Assembly (NCBI RefSeq): GCF_009905725.1
Contig: NZ_JAAAKV010000011.1
Location: 62,001 to 126,000 of the forward strand
Length of the DNA: 64,000 bases
Direction: 5' to 3'
DNA from: Emticicia sp. CRIBPO
GTDB taxonomy: Bacteria; Bacteroidota; Bacteroidia; Cytophagales; Spirosomataceae
Of the stretch, positions 42,615 to 51,800 are shown one piece after another. The notes under the pieces were generated by a model. It had not been told where the DNA came from. It saw nothing but the letters and a program-made list of their open reading frames with translations, and did not search any database. The position numbers and the translations under genes are program-made. Positions within the stretch are counted from its first letter, which is position 1; every line of letters starts with the position of its first letter.

Positions 42615-43595
42615 ATGATAGAAATATACTTCAAAGCAATATTGGATAATAGCCCTGAGAGTATCGTTCTCATCGGTAAAAACCACGAAGTTTTAGCATT
42701 CAATAAAACTATCAGGGAGGTATTGTATCAATATCACAACCGGGAAATTAAAGAGGGGGATTTCTACTATCCTGATTTTGTAGTTGAAGATAGCCGGAAA
42801 CTATATCTTGAAGCCTACCAATCTGCAATAAACGGTACACCATTTTGTGTTCAGCATCTTACTGAAAATGATGCCATCTCTTATTGGTTTGAATATAAAC
42901 TGCAGCCCGTTTATTATGAAAATGAATTACTAGGGGTAACATTAAGTGCAAATAATATCACTAAACAAAAAGAGGCCGAATTAGAGATCATAGACCTTTC
43001 GAAAAAATTCAAGGCTATCCTGGACAATACCGATGAATCCATCATCTTACTCGATTTGAATTATAAAATTATGGCCATAAATCAGATCGCATTAAGAACT
43101 GTACCTCATGACTCCAGCCAGGAGACTCTGATAGGCCGAGACATCAGAGATTTCATCCCGGATAAAGACAATTTATTTTATGACTACTATTCGAGAGCTG
43201 TCAATGGAGAAAGTACTTCAGTTGAAATTCCTTATCAAAATGTAACAAAAGATCTGATATGGTATCAGACTACATTTAACCCTGTTTACGACGAAAACAA
43301 ACTGTTAATAGGTGTTTCTGTTTTTGCAAAGGACATAACAGATACGAAGCGGAAAGACAACCTCATATCTGAACAAAATACAAAATTAAAAGATATTGCC
43401 TGGCAGCAGTCACACATCATCAGAGCCCCTCTGGCCAGAATCATGGGAATCATCTACTCACTTACTAATGATGACTTTGAAGAAGAGGATAGAAACTACC
43501 TGTATAAAGCCATCCTTGATAGTTCAAACGAACTGGATAATGCAATAAAAAGTATAGTCGACAAAACCAGAAAACCTAAACCTGACGCGGGTTAA
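42615..43595 (+). CDS. Two-PAS-domain protein with histidine-kinase dimerisation helix but no ATPase domain
   Basis: A 326-residue soluble sensor. Two PAS domains (about 5-115 and 130-250: AILDNSPESIVLIGKN and AILDNTDESIILLDLN at their starts) are followed by a kinase-type dimerisation/phosphoacceptor region with the H-box QQSHIIRAPLARIMGI near residue 275. The chain ends about 50 residues later with no HATPase_c N, G1 or G2 boxes. It might be a phosphotransfer partner, a regulator of another kinase, or a truncated kinase. The following DNA shows no continuation in any frame. Confidence 0.82.
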   Translation: MIEIYFKAILDNSPESIVLIGKNHEVLAFNKTIREVLYQYHNREIKEGDFYYPDFVVEDSRKLYLEAYQSAINGTPFCVQHLTENDAISYWFEYKLQPVYYENELLGVTLSANNITKQKEAELEIIDLSKKFKAILDNTDESIILLDLNYKIMAINQIALRTVPHDSSQETLIGRDIRDFIPDKDNLFYDYYSRAVNGESTSVEIPYQNVTKDLIWYQTTFNPVYDENKLLIGVSVFAKDITDTKRKDNLISEQNTKLKDIAWQQSHIIRAPLARIMGIIYSLTNDDFEEEDRNYLYKAILDSSNELDNAIKSIVDKTRKPKPDAG

Positions 43596-43883
43596 GGGCA
43601 ATGGTTTCCAAATGGCCGGTTTAGATGTACTACTTTTTATAAACCTTCAATCCGGCTTACGGGAAATTTCTCCTTCACCATGTTGGGTATGTTTTGTTTT
43701 CCGGACGGGCAAATCTATAACTTTCAAGTCCAGGCATCCACTTTATCTTCAGGATTTATATTGAACTCCTGAATCGCCAGCGTCGGCTTATCAATACAAG
43801 GGCAAAACCTTTGTACACCATGTGTTGTCGTATTTTGTGAAATATTATTTAAATTTACATTAGTTTTTACTTACCTGCCATTC

Positions 43884-44939
43884 ATGAAAACCATACTTTT
43901 TGCTTTGTCTATCCTGTTTTTTACAACTTGCCGGGCACAGCTGACAGATAACTCAGTTATAGAGGCCCTGAAAAATAAAGTGGCCGATAAAACCTACCCT
44001 AAAATCGATGCCATCATTGTTAAACAACAGGATAAGATCATATTAGAGGAATATTTCAACGGATTCAAAAAAGATACGCCGCACGACACCCGTTCCTCTT
44101 TCAAGTCTGTTACGAGTATTTTGGCAGGAATCGCCATCGACAAAAAACTGATGACCCTTGAGGACAACCTTGGGAAGTTTTTCCCGGAGCTTAAAGACGT
44201 AGCCAAACGCAAAATCAGCGTTCAGAATTTACTGGAGATGCGGTCGGGATTAAACTGCGAAGAGTATTATGACATAGGCCCTGAATGCGAAACCGAGATG
44301 TCTAAAACCGAAGATTGGGTTGCCTTTTGCCTGGGGGTCGATTTAATCAGGCAGCCCGGACTAAACTGGTCGTATAACTCAAACGAACCCATGCTCATAG
44401 GAGAAATCATAGCACGGGCCAGTGGCATGACCGTCATGAAATTTGCAGAAGAAAACCTTTTCGGACCTTTGGGAATCACTGATTATAAATGGACGGTTTC
44501 GCCTAAAGGCCAGGGAATGACGGCAGGTTCATTTTACATGAAGCCTGCAGATATGCTCAAAATTATTGAGATGGTGAGTAACGAAGGCCAATGGAATGGA
44601 AAACAAATTGTAAGTAAGGATTGGATCAAAGCATCTGCAAATTGTCATATCCCCATTGATTTTTCATTTACCCGGTTTTCCAGACTCCCCAATGCACAAT
44701 ATGAAAGTGCCCGTTACGGCTTCTTCTGGTACAGAGAAAATCTGAAATACAAAGACATCAGCACGGAGGTCTTGTTTGCTTCCGGAAATGGCGGACAATA
44801 CATGATGATAATTCCCGAATACAAGCTGACTGCGGTATTTACGGGGAGCAATTACGGCAACTGGAGAGGTAAGCTTCCTTTTGAAATGCTTTTGAAGTAT
44901 ATTATCCCTGCCGTTAAAAAACAAACGACAGGTAAGTAA
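43884..44939 (+). CDS. Exported serine hydrolase, class C beta-lactamase/PBP-like
   Basis: A 351-residue enzyme with a signal peptide (LFALSILFFTTCRAQ). SxxK is in TRSSFKSVTSI (Ser71, Lys74) and YNSN in LNWSYNSNEPML supplies the Tyr motif. A clear KTG equivalent is replaced by FASGNGGQYMMI, as in many Bacteroidota esterase-type members. Probably a periplasmic esterase or peptidase. The pyridoxamine-phosphate-oxidase-like gene follows after 37 bases. Confidence 0.9.
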   Translation: MKTILFALSILFFTTCRAQLTDNSVIEALKNKVADKTYPKIDAIIVKQQDKIILEEYFNGFKKDTPHDTRSSFKSVTSILAGIAIDKKLMTLEDNLGKFFPELKDVAKRKISVQNLLEMRSGLNCEEYYDIGPECETEMSKTEDWVAFCLGVDLIRQPGLNWSYNSNEPMLIGEIIARASGMTVMKFAEENLFGPLGITDYKWTVSPKGQGMTAGSFYMKPADMLKIIEMVSNEGQWNGKQIVSKDWIKASANCHIPIDFSFTRFSRLPNAQYESARYGFFWYRENLKYKDISTEVLFASGNGGQYMMIIPEYKLTAVFTGSNYGNWRGKLPFEMLLKYIIPAVKKQTTGK

Positions 44940-44976
44940 AAATGACCCAGACCGCAAACATAATTAACAGCATAAA

Positions 44977-45552
44977 ATGACACCTTTTTCACTTTTCAGA
45001 CAATGGTTTGACGAAGAACTCCAACTGACCAAAGTCAGTATACCTTCAGCTTGTTGTTTGTCAACCATCGGAACAGACGATTATCCCAATGCAAGATTTG
45101 TTTCGCTCAAAGCAGTGGCAGATAACAGCTTTATCATAACCGGGAATTTAACTGCAAGAAAAGGTGTCGAGATCAACGCAATCAACAAAGTGGCACTGAC
45201 TTTCTGGTGGACAGAAACCGAAAGGCAGGTAAGAATACAAGGCAATGCCACGAATATTGACAGCGACCTGGCCGACAAGTATTTTGCTGAACGCAACAGG
45301 GACAGCCAGATCGTTTCAATCGTAAGTAATCAGGGGCAACTATTAAATGACATTGAAGCACTGAATAAAAAATACAGCGACATTGAAACTGAATTTACAA
45401 ACCAGCAATTGAAAAGACCCAACAACTGGGGCGGATATGCAATAGAACCCATCAGAATTGAATTTTTAGCGTTTAAGCCAACCCGTTTTCACGAAAGAAA
45501 ACTGTTTGAACTGACGGATGGCCATTGGACGCTGACAGAATTACAACCCTGA
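44977..45552 (+). CDS. Pyridoxamine 5'-phosphate oxidase family protein
   Basis: A 191-residue FMN-binding split-barrel flavoprotein. NARFVSLKAVADNSFIITGN, ARKGVEINAINKVALTFWW and ERQVRIQGNATNID align with the PdxH core (FMN phosphate and dimer interface). The C-terminal RFHERKLFELTDGHWTLTEL is shorter than, but comparable to, the PdxH RxHxR end. It could be a true PNP/PMP oxidase or a related PNPOx-like enzyme; not decidable by eye. It follows the serine hydrolase at 37 bases. Confidence 0.88.
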   Translation: MTPFSLFRQWFDEELQLTKVSIPSACCLSTIGTDDYPNARFVSLKAVADNSFIITGNLTARKGVEINAINKVALTFWWTETERQVRIQGNATNIDSDLADKYFAERNRDSQIVSIVSNQGQLLNDIEALNKKYSDIETEFTNQQLKRPNNWGGYAIEPIRIEFLAFKPTRFHERKLFELTDGHWTLTELQP

Positions 45553-45738
45553 TGCAATTCTTACTACTGGCGAACAGAGATCTTTTAAAATAGATTCAGC
45601 GGTCAAAGACCTGGATACATATACAAATCTAAGCAAGCTATCTGGCATTAACTTTCTCCTATCATTAAAGGAGTAATCATACACCTCATTCATCTTCAGA
45701 AATTTTTACTCTGTCAAAAAAATATTTCACAAAAAAGT

Positions 45739-45788
45739 TTGTGCAACCAAATAATTGCACTTATATTTGCAACCAGATAGTAGCAAAT
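45739..45788 (+). promoter_or_regulatory. Promoter with overlapping operators for the ArsR gene
   Basis: TTG (45739) and TATATTTG (45762-45769) are 20 bases apart, a full Bacteroidota promoter. gtgcaa and ttgcac (45741-45760) form a palindrome inside the spacer, and atttgc and gcaaat (45765-45788) form a second one across the start region. Both are suited to a dimeric ArsR-type repressor. Confidence 0.7.
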
Positions 45789-45796
45789 AATTTACC

Positions 45797-46111
45797 ATGG
45801 AAATAAGGAGAGACATTTTTCAGGCCATCGCAGACCCTACAAGACGGGCCATTATTGTACTCATTGCTTTGCAGGCGATGACACCCAATGCACTTGCAGA
45901 ACATTTTCAGACCAGCAGGCAGGCGGTATCAAAACATATCAAAATACTGACGGAATGCGAACTGGTAAAACAGCAGATTTCAGGCAGAGAAATTTATTAT
46001 TCACTTGAAATAGACAAAATGAAAGAAGTAGACCAATGGATGGAACAATTCCGCAAAATCTGGGAAACCCGTTTCAATCAACTTGAAGATTTATTAAAAA
46101 CAATGAAATAA
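45797..46111 (+). CDS. ArsR-family winged-helix regulator
   Basis: A 104-residue metal-independent type ArsR regulator: [40 protein letters not shown] (recognition helix) and [20 protein letters not shown]. No metal-binding CxC motif is seen. The next gene, an SRPBCC/AHSA1 protein, starts seven bases downstream. ArsR-AHSA1 pairs are very common. It probably represses its own operon through the two palindromes at 45741-45788. Confidence 0.95.
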   Translation: MEIRRDIFQAIADPTRRAIIVLIALQAMTPNALAEHFQTSRQAVSKHIKILTECELVKQQISGREIYYSLEIDKMKEVDQWMEQFRKIWETRFNQLEDLLKTMK

Positions 46112-46118
46112 CAAAAAA

Positions 46119-46616
46119 ATGAACAACATGCTATTTGATTTCAACTTCGACAAACCGACAAAAATGGTTTACATCAACAGAGAATTTGCTGCAGACCTTC
46201 CGAAGGTATGGGACGCTTTCACCAAACAGGAAATTCTTGATCAATGGTGGGCACCTAAACCCTTTACCTCCAGGACAAAAATCATGAATTTTGAAGAAGG
46301 CGGACGAAGGTTTTATGCAATGGTAAGCCCTGAAGGAGATGAACGCTGGGCCGTTCATCAATACACTTCCATTACCCCGAAAACCAATTTCAAATTTTTC
46401 AATGCCTTTTCGGATGAGGACGAAAACCTTCAGTTACCAGGTTCTGACTGGGATCTGAGCTTCAGTGAACAAAACGGCATAACAAAAGTCAGCATCAGCA
46501 TTTACAACGAGTCCATTGAACGCCTGGAGGCACTTCTGGAAGGTTTCAAACAAGGCTTTGCCATGACCTTGAATAGTCTCGAAGAGTTGCTGGCAGAACC
46601 AAACGCTGATTCGTGA
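46119..46616 (+). CDS. SRPBCC/AHSA1-domain protein
   Basis: A 165-residue START-like (Bet v 1 fold) protein with [35 protein letters not shown] and a long C-terminal helix ([20 protein letters not shown]), the AHSA1 pattern. Such proteins bind hydrophobic ligands. Co-transcribed with the ArsR regulator seven bases upstream. Ligand unknown. Confidence 0.93.
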   Translation: MNNMLFDFNFDKPTKMVYINREFAADLPKVWDAFTKQEILDQWWAPKPFTSRTKIMNFEEGGRRFYAMVSPEGDERWAVHQYTSITPKTNFKFFNAFSDEDENLQLPGSDWDLSFSEQNGITKVSISIYNESIERLEALLEGFKQGFAMTLNSLEELLAEPNADS

Positions 46617-46775
46617 TTCTCAGGATTGCATTATGATGTGTATTTCTTGAGCTAATATCGTTTATGCCATTAGTTTTCAACACTTTAAATGACAATTATT
46701 TTATAGTATATTGTGACCTTAATTAAAGTGTCATCTTGAAAAAACTAACAGACTCTCCCAAAAACTAAACTTAGC

Positions 46776-48845
46776 ATGAAAACATTTTTGACATCAGCCA
46801 TTATCGTGGCAGCAAGCCTGACAAGCCAGTCTTTTGCCCAACAGGTTGTACCCTCCTTTGAGCAGGTCATTTCCCTGCGGAGTGCCGGTTCGCCAGTTAT
46901 TTCTCCGGATGGAAAACTGATTGCGTATGGTGTATCCACAACCGACTGGAATGATAACCGGGTCGATACCGAAATATGGCTTTCAAGAAACGGGGCTAAA
47001 CCGTTTCAACTGACCAACACCGCCAAAGGAAGCAGTACAAGCCCTGCTTTTTCTCCCGACGGGCAGTGGCTTGCTTTTCTGACTGACCGCGGAAATAAAA
47101 GCCAGATTTATGTGATCCGGACAGACGGAGGGGAAGCCATGCCTATTACAAAGGAAGAAGAAGGTGTCAATGGTTTCGACTGGCATCCCTCCGGGACAAA
47201 ATTCGTTTTATTGAAAAATGAGAAAGAGAACAAAACTAAAAAGGAACTTGAGAAGCGATACGGAGGGTTTGAGGCAGATGATAAAGAATTTACTTTATCC
47301 CATTTATGGCAGGTGGAATTTAGTCCCGAACAGAGAAACCCTAATGAACTGCCTTGTTATGAGCAGGCAGATTCATTAAAAGCGAAGGCAGGATGTATCG
47401 AATTGCCCAAGGCTCAGCAATTGACGGAAGGGAAATACACAGTTAATTCTTTTCTGATTTCACCGGACGGGACGAAAATTGTTTTCGTACACCAACCCGA
47501 TCCCCTGATCAACTCATTTACAAAATCAGACATTTCCCTGCTGGATATAAGCAGTAAAAAAATAACTCCCTTAGTTACCAATCCGAGTTCTGATGACATT
47601 GAGGCCTGGTCGCCTGACTCGAAGGAAGTGCTGTTTACCACCAGTCTTGCTGACACCACCTCTAATTTTTACACCAATCCAAAGTTGTTCAGCATCAATA
47701 TTACAGATAAAACGACACGGCAATTAGCCAAGAACCTGGATGAGTATTTCGGGGGGTTAGTCTGGAGAAGCACCGGAATTTACACTTCGGCATTCAATAA
47801 AATGAAGCGGCATCTGTACAAGATTGATCCCAGGACAGGAAGTCACACCGTGTTGTTAAACGCACCTGACCAGATCTTTGATTTTTCTGTCTCAAAAAGC
47901 GGTGAGCGTCTGGCTTTTTCAGGAAGAAATGATGATCAGATTACTGAGATTTTTACCTTATCAACGGCTTCACCCAAGCCTGAAAAGATAACCGACTTCA
48001 GCAGTCAGATTGCCAACTGGAAAACGGCTCAAAGCGAAGTAATCAGCTGGAAAAGTAAGGATGGTGCCACCATTGAAGGGGTATTGCACAAACCGAAAAA
48101 TTATGATCCGACAAAAAAATATCCGTTGCTGGTGGTCATACATGGAGGCCCTACGGGTATTGACACCCCGACACCCGTTCCTTCTTATGTCTATCCTATC
48201 GTGCAATGGCTGGACAAGGGTTGCCTTGTACTTCGCCCGAACTATCGCGGATCGGCAGGATATGGTGAAGCATTCCGTTCGCTCAATGTAAGGAACCTTG
48301 GAGTGGGTGATGCCTGGGATGTGCTGTCAGGAGTTGATTACCTGGATTCCAAAGGTTTGATTGACAAAAACAAAATGGGCTGTATGGGATGGAGCCAGGG
48401 AGGGTATATCTCTGCCTTTTTGACCACTACTTCCGATGTGTTCAAAGCTGTTTCTGTGGGTGCAGGCATTTCAGACTGGATGACGTACTATGTGAACACC
48501 GATATCCATCCGTTCACCCGGCAGTATTTAAAGGCGACCCCATGGAGTGATGAAGAAATTTATAAGAAGACCTCCCCTATGACTTACATTAACCAGGCCA
48601 AAACACCCACCTTGATCCAGCACGGAGAATTTGACAAACGTGTGCCGATACCCAATGCTTATCAGTTACTGCAGGGACTTCGCGACAAAGGTGTGCCTAC
48701 AGAACTGATTGTATATAAAGGCTTCGGACATGGTATTAATAAGCCGAAAGAACGACTTGCAGCCACATGGCACAACTGGCAGTGGTTTAACAAATATATC
48801 TGGGGAGAAGAGGTTGTGATACCTGTAGGCGAAGTGAAGAAATGA
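46776..48845 (+). CDS. S9 family prolyl oligopeptidase, exported
   Basis: A 689-residue serine peptidase with a signal peptide (AAIIVAASL-type, ending SQSFAQ). An N-terminal beta-propeller (repeats such as SPDGKLIAYGVSTTD and SPDGQWLAFLTDRGN) is followed by an alpha/beta-hydrolase domain with VVIHGGPTGID, the nucleophile GWSQGG, an Asp near FDKRVPIPNA and the His in GFGHGINKP. This is the acylaminoacyl-peptidase/DPP type of S9, a periplasmic peptide-degrading enzyme. Monocistronic with a clear terminator behind it. Confidence 0.95.
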   Translation: MKTFLTSAIIVAASLTSQSFAQQVVPSFEQVISLRSAGSPVISPDGKLIAYGVSTTDWNDNRVDTEIWLSRNGAKPFQLTNTAKGSSTSPAFSPDGQWLAFLTDRGNKSQIYVIRTDGGEAMPITKEEEGVNGFDWHPSGTKFVLLKNEKENKTKKELEKRYGGFEADDKEFTLSHLWQVEFSPEQRNPNELPCYEQADSLKAKAGCIELPKAQQLTEGKYTVNSFLISPDGTKIVFVHQPDPLINSFTKSDISLLDISSKKITPLVTNPSSDDIEAWSPDSKEVLFTTSLADTTSNFYTNPKLFSINITDKTTRQLAKNLDEYFGGLVWRSTGIYTSAFNKMKRHLYKIDPRTGSHTVLLNAPDQIFDFSVSKSGERLAFSGRNDDQITEIFTLSTASPKPEKITDFSSQIANWKTAQSEVISWKSKDGATIEGVLHKPKNYDPTKKYPLLVVIHGGPTGIDTPTPVPSYVYPIVQWLDKGCLVLRPNYRGSAGYGEAFRSLNVRNLGVGDAWDVLSGVDYLDSKGLIDKNKMGCMGWSQGGYISAFLTTTSDVFKAVSVGAGISDWMTYYVNTDIHPFTRQYLKATPWSDEEIYKKTSPMTYINQAKTPTLIQHGEFDKRVPIPNAYQLLQGLRDKGVPTELIVYKGFGHGINKPKERLAATWHNWQWFNKYIWGEEVVIPVGEVKK

Positions 48846-48863
48846 CAGCATAATTCAGAAATT

Positions 48864-48907
48864 CAGGCCCCGGCAACGGGACAAATTCCGGCAGCGGGGC
48901 CTTTTTC
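48864..48907 (+). terminator. Rho-independent terminator
   Basis: aggccccg pairs with cggggcct, followed by ttttt, just behind the S9 peptidase gene. Confidence 0.8.
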
Positions 48908-48987
48908 AGTATCGGTTTTGAGGTCTTTCTCTGTTCATAAAGACTAAAACGCAGAAAACAGGCTAAAGAGAGTATAACTAAATTTAT

Positions 48988-49422
48988 ATGAATACAGAAG
49001 AACAAATTGAAGCGTATATCGCCGGTCAGCCGGATGCCAAACGCATTGACATGACAGCATTGCATCGCTCCATTCTTGAGGTGATGCCCGCATGCAAACT
49101 ATGGTTTCTGGATGGCACTGACAGCGAAGGTAAGGTAGTTTCCAACCCCAATATAGGTTACGGGTCTTACACCATAAAATATGCGGACGGAAAAACCAGG
49201 GAATTTTACCAGATTGGCATGAGTGCCAACACGACCGGGATCTCTGTCTACATTCTCGGTATAAAAGACAAAAAATACTTAGCCGATACTTATGGAAAAA
49301 CCCTGGGCAAAGCCAGTGTCACAGGCTATTGCATCAAATTTAAAGTCCTGAAAGACATAAACATTGATACACTTCAGGCGGCAATCCGATATGGCGTTGA
49401 GGCGACTAGTGAACAAGCATAA
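48988..49422 (+). CDS. DUF1801 domain protein
   Basis: A 144-residue YdhG/DUF1801-like protein: EEQIEAYIAGQPDAKRIDMT, LHRSILEVMPACKLWFLDGT and YTIKYADGKTREFYQIGMSA correspond to the family fold. It is a small cytosolic protein of uncertain role. Distant from the other DUF1801 gene at 54306, which is of the shorter type. Monocistronic. Confidence 0.8.
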   Translation: MNTEEQIEAYIAGQPDAKRIDMTALHRSILEVMPACKLWFLDGTDSEGKVVSNPNIGYGSYTIKYADGKTREFYQIGMSANTTGISVYILGIKDKKYLADTYGKTLGKASVTGYCIKFKVLKDINIDTLQAAIRYGVEATSEQA

Positions 49423-49600
49423 AATGACAAAACGCCTGGAATAAGGTCAAATCATCTTATGAATCAGTTCATGGGACAATGGCCGGTATCGGTCCTGAAT
49501 ATTTTTCAAAAATCACCGCTTTTTCAGGAAGGTAATAAAATATATTCTTATTTTTGGTCTTCAAAATTATCCATTATACTTTTTAACACAGATTTACACA

Positions 49601-50632
49601 ATGCTTACCAACCAATCCATTATAGCGGATATAAAATCCATTATTACACAATCAAAAGAAAATGCAATTCGTGCAGTTGACCACCATCGGACCTTGATGT
49701 ACTGGCACATTGGCAAAAGGATTTTTGAAGAAGAGCAGGAAGGCAAAGACCGGGCAGATTACGGAAAATACCTTACAGAGTACATCGCCAATGAACTGGA
49801 ACCAGAATTCGGCAGTGGATTTTCAAAACGACAGATTGAATTATTCAGACAGTTTCACCGCACGTTTCCAATTGCGAATACACTGTATTCGCAATTGAGC
49901 TGGAGCCAGTATAAATTACTTATAAGGATTGACAATCAAGACAAAATAGCATTTTATATGGCCGAAACAGTGAAGAACAACTGGACAGTACGCCAACTGG
50001 AAAGGCAGATTTACAGCAGTTTGTACGAACGTCTCCTGATGAGTAATGACAAAAAAAGCGTTCTCGCGGTAGCCAAAAATGAAAAGTTACCTTCCGATGC
50101 AAAAGAAATCATCAAAGACCCGATGTTTTTAGAATTTCTTGGTCTGAAAAGAGAGCCTTCATACTACGAAAGAGATTTCGAAAAAGCAATCATAACACAT
50201 CTCCAGGAATTTTTATTGGAACTGGGTAATGGGTTCTCTTTTGTGGCCAGACAGAAAAGAATACATCTTGAAGGTGATGACTTTTTTGTTGATCTGATAT
50301 TTTATAACCGTTTGCTGCAATGTTTTGTTATTATCGAAATCAAAACCACAAAACTCACGCATCAGGACCTCGGGCAACTGCAGATGTATGTAAACTATTA
50401 CGACCGGATCGAGAAACTGCCACATGAAAATCCAACAATCGGCATTTTACTTTGTGCCAATAAAAATGATGCGGTTGTCCGCTTTACATTACCCGAGAAT
50501 CAAAAACAGATCATCGCAAGCCAGTACGAATTGTACCTGCCAACTGAGCAACAACTTTTGGAAGAATTAAACAAAGAACTGGAGAATTTTGACGAAAAGG
50601 AAAATTCATTAGTTCCCTCCGAAAATCAATAA
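49601..50632 (+). CDS. YhcG-type PD-(D/E)XK nuclease protein (DUF1016)
   Basis: A 343-residue protein of the DUF1016/YhcG group. The N-terminal DUF1016_N has MYWHIGKRIFEEEQEGKDRA and LSWSQYKLLIRI; the C-terminal nuclease domain has DDFFVDLIFYNRLLQCFVII followed by EIKTTKLTHQDLGQLQMY, giving the D...ExK metal site. These proteins are linked to DNA recombination/repair and mobile-element traffic. Here it stands alone without a restriction-modification system. Confidence 0.94.
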   Translation: MLTNQSIIADIKSIITQSKENAIRAVDHHRTLMYWHIGKRIFEEEQEGKDRADYGKYLTEYIANELEPEFGSGFSKRQIELFRQFHRTFPIANTLYSQLSWSQYKLLIRIDNQDKIAFYMAETVKNNWTVRQLERQIYSSLYERLLMSNDKKSVLAVAKNEKLPSDAKEIIKDPMFLEFLGLKREPSYYERDFEKAIITHLQEFLLELGNGFSFVARQKRIHLEGDDFFVDLIFYNRLLQCFVIIEIKTTKLTHQDLGQLQMYVNYYDRIEKLPHENPTIGILLCANKNDAVVRFTLPENQKQIIASQYELYLPTEQQLLEELNKELENFDEKENSLVPSENQ

Positions 50633-50748
50633 TTGATTTGTAAATTCGTATCAAACCAGAAGAACAGAGTTCAAAGATAATATCTGAGTTTTATGGCTGC
50701 AGCAAGGTTGCTTGCAGTTTTACCAGAAAAATTATCTAAATTCAAGCC

Positions 50749-51138
50749 ATGACAAACCTCTCACAAATATGGCCCTTTTTTATTGTTGACGACCTGAAGA
50801 TTTCGGTAGCATTTTATGTTGGTAAGCTTGGGTTCGAAATCCGGTATATGGGGCCGGACGACGACGTTTACTGGGCCATCGTTGGCCGGGATAACATTTC
50901 TATAATGCTTAAAGCCATCACTCCTGAAATAAAACCTCTTCCCAATCATACCCGCCATGAATGGGCTCCCTGGGATGTTTATATTGCTACTGCAGATCCG
51001 GACACCCTGTTCGAAGAATACTGTTCAAATGAGGTGTCGTTCAGCAAACCGCTTCATGTCAACAGTGACAATTTAAAAGGTTTTGAAATAAAAGATGCTG
51101 ATGGTTATGTGCTATTTTTCGGACGTCCTGATATGTAG
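50749..51138 (+). CDS. VOC superfamily protein (bleomycin-resistance-like)
   Basis: A 129-residue VOC protein: IWPFFIVDDLKISVAFYVGK and LGFEIRYMG start the first module, and FEIKDADGYVLFFGRPDM ends the second with the family's last strand. Probably a dimer with one ligand pocket per interface. Its sequence is close to the glyoxalase-like proteins that bind drugs, but function cannot be assigned. Monocistronic. Confidence 0.9.
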   Translation: MTNLSQIWPFFIVDDLKISVAFYVGKLGFEIRYMGPDDDVYWAIVGRDNISIMLKAITPEIKPLPNHTRHEWAPWDVYIATADPDTLFEEYCSNEVSFSKPLHVNSDNLKGFEIKDADGYVLFFGRPDM

Positions 51139-51236
51139 TCATCAAATCCGCGGGACACTTTGTCGCTTTGCAAAATTTGTCTTAAATTCACATATCCGGG
51201 AATTAAATACAACAAACATCATCAAATCAAACATTC

Positions 51237-51734
51237 ATGGCAGAATACCAGGCAAAATCAAGCAACCCATTGTCTTTTGAATTGACAAAAGGTGGTCAAC
51301 CGGCCGGGAAACTATCTTACAAAAGCTGGTTTAAATTTAATGCGTTAATAGAAATCCCCGGCAACATCAGCTACCAGGTGGAGCCGAAAGGGTTCTGGGG
51401 TACAACGATAGAACTCAAAGACAACGAAAAAGTACTGTTGAAATTCAAAATGAACTGGAACGGAGAAATCGTCATAGAGACATATTTTAATGACCTCAGC
51501 AAAGGCTACACGTTCAGGCATAAAGGTATTTTTAAAGAATCATATACCCTCGCAGACCAGGAAGGTGTGGAGCTTTTAGTTATGAAACCGGACATAAAAT
51601 GGACCAAATTGCTCTATGAATATCAGATAACAACATCGGACAATTTTGAATCTCTGCCTGGCAAAGAAATATTACTGATGATCTCACTTCACTGTGCCAA
51701 CTATTATGTATCCATGATGACAGGCGGAATGTAA
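51237..51734 (+). CDS. Hypothetical protein, 165 aa
   Basis: Beta-rich soluble protein without signal peptide. Strand-like segments alternate (ELTKGGQPAGKLSYKSWFKF, GFWGTTIELKDNEKVLLKFK, GEIVIETYFND), reminiscent of tubby/LURP-type barrels, but I am not sure of the family. The C-terminus (LLMISLHCANYYVSMMTGGM) is hydrophobic and could be a buried or membrane-associated helix. No partner gene. Ordinary host-like composition. Confidence 0.7.
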   Translation: MAEYQAKSSNPLSFELTKGGQPAGKLSYKSWFKFNALIEIPGNISYQVEPKGFWGTTIELKDNEKVLLKFKMNWNGEIVIETYFNDLSKGYTFRHKGIFKESYTLADQEGVELLVMKPDIKWTKLLYEYQITTSDNFESLPGKEILLMISLHCANYYVSMMTGGM

Positions 51735-51800
51735 ACAGACAGACCCTTCAGACATATTTACCGAAACACCATAAAAAAACAAAAACCAGAAAAAACAAAA

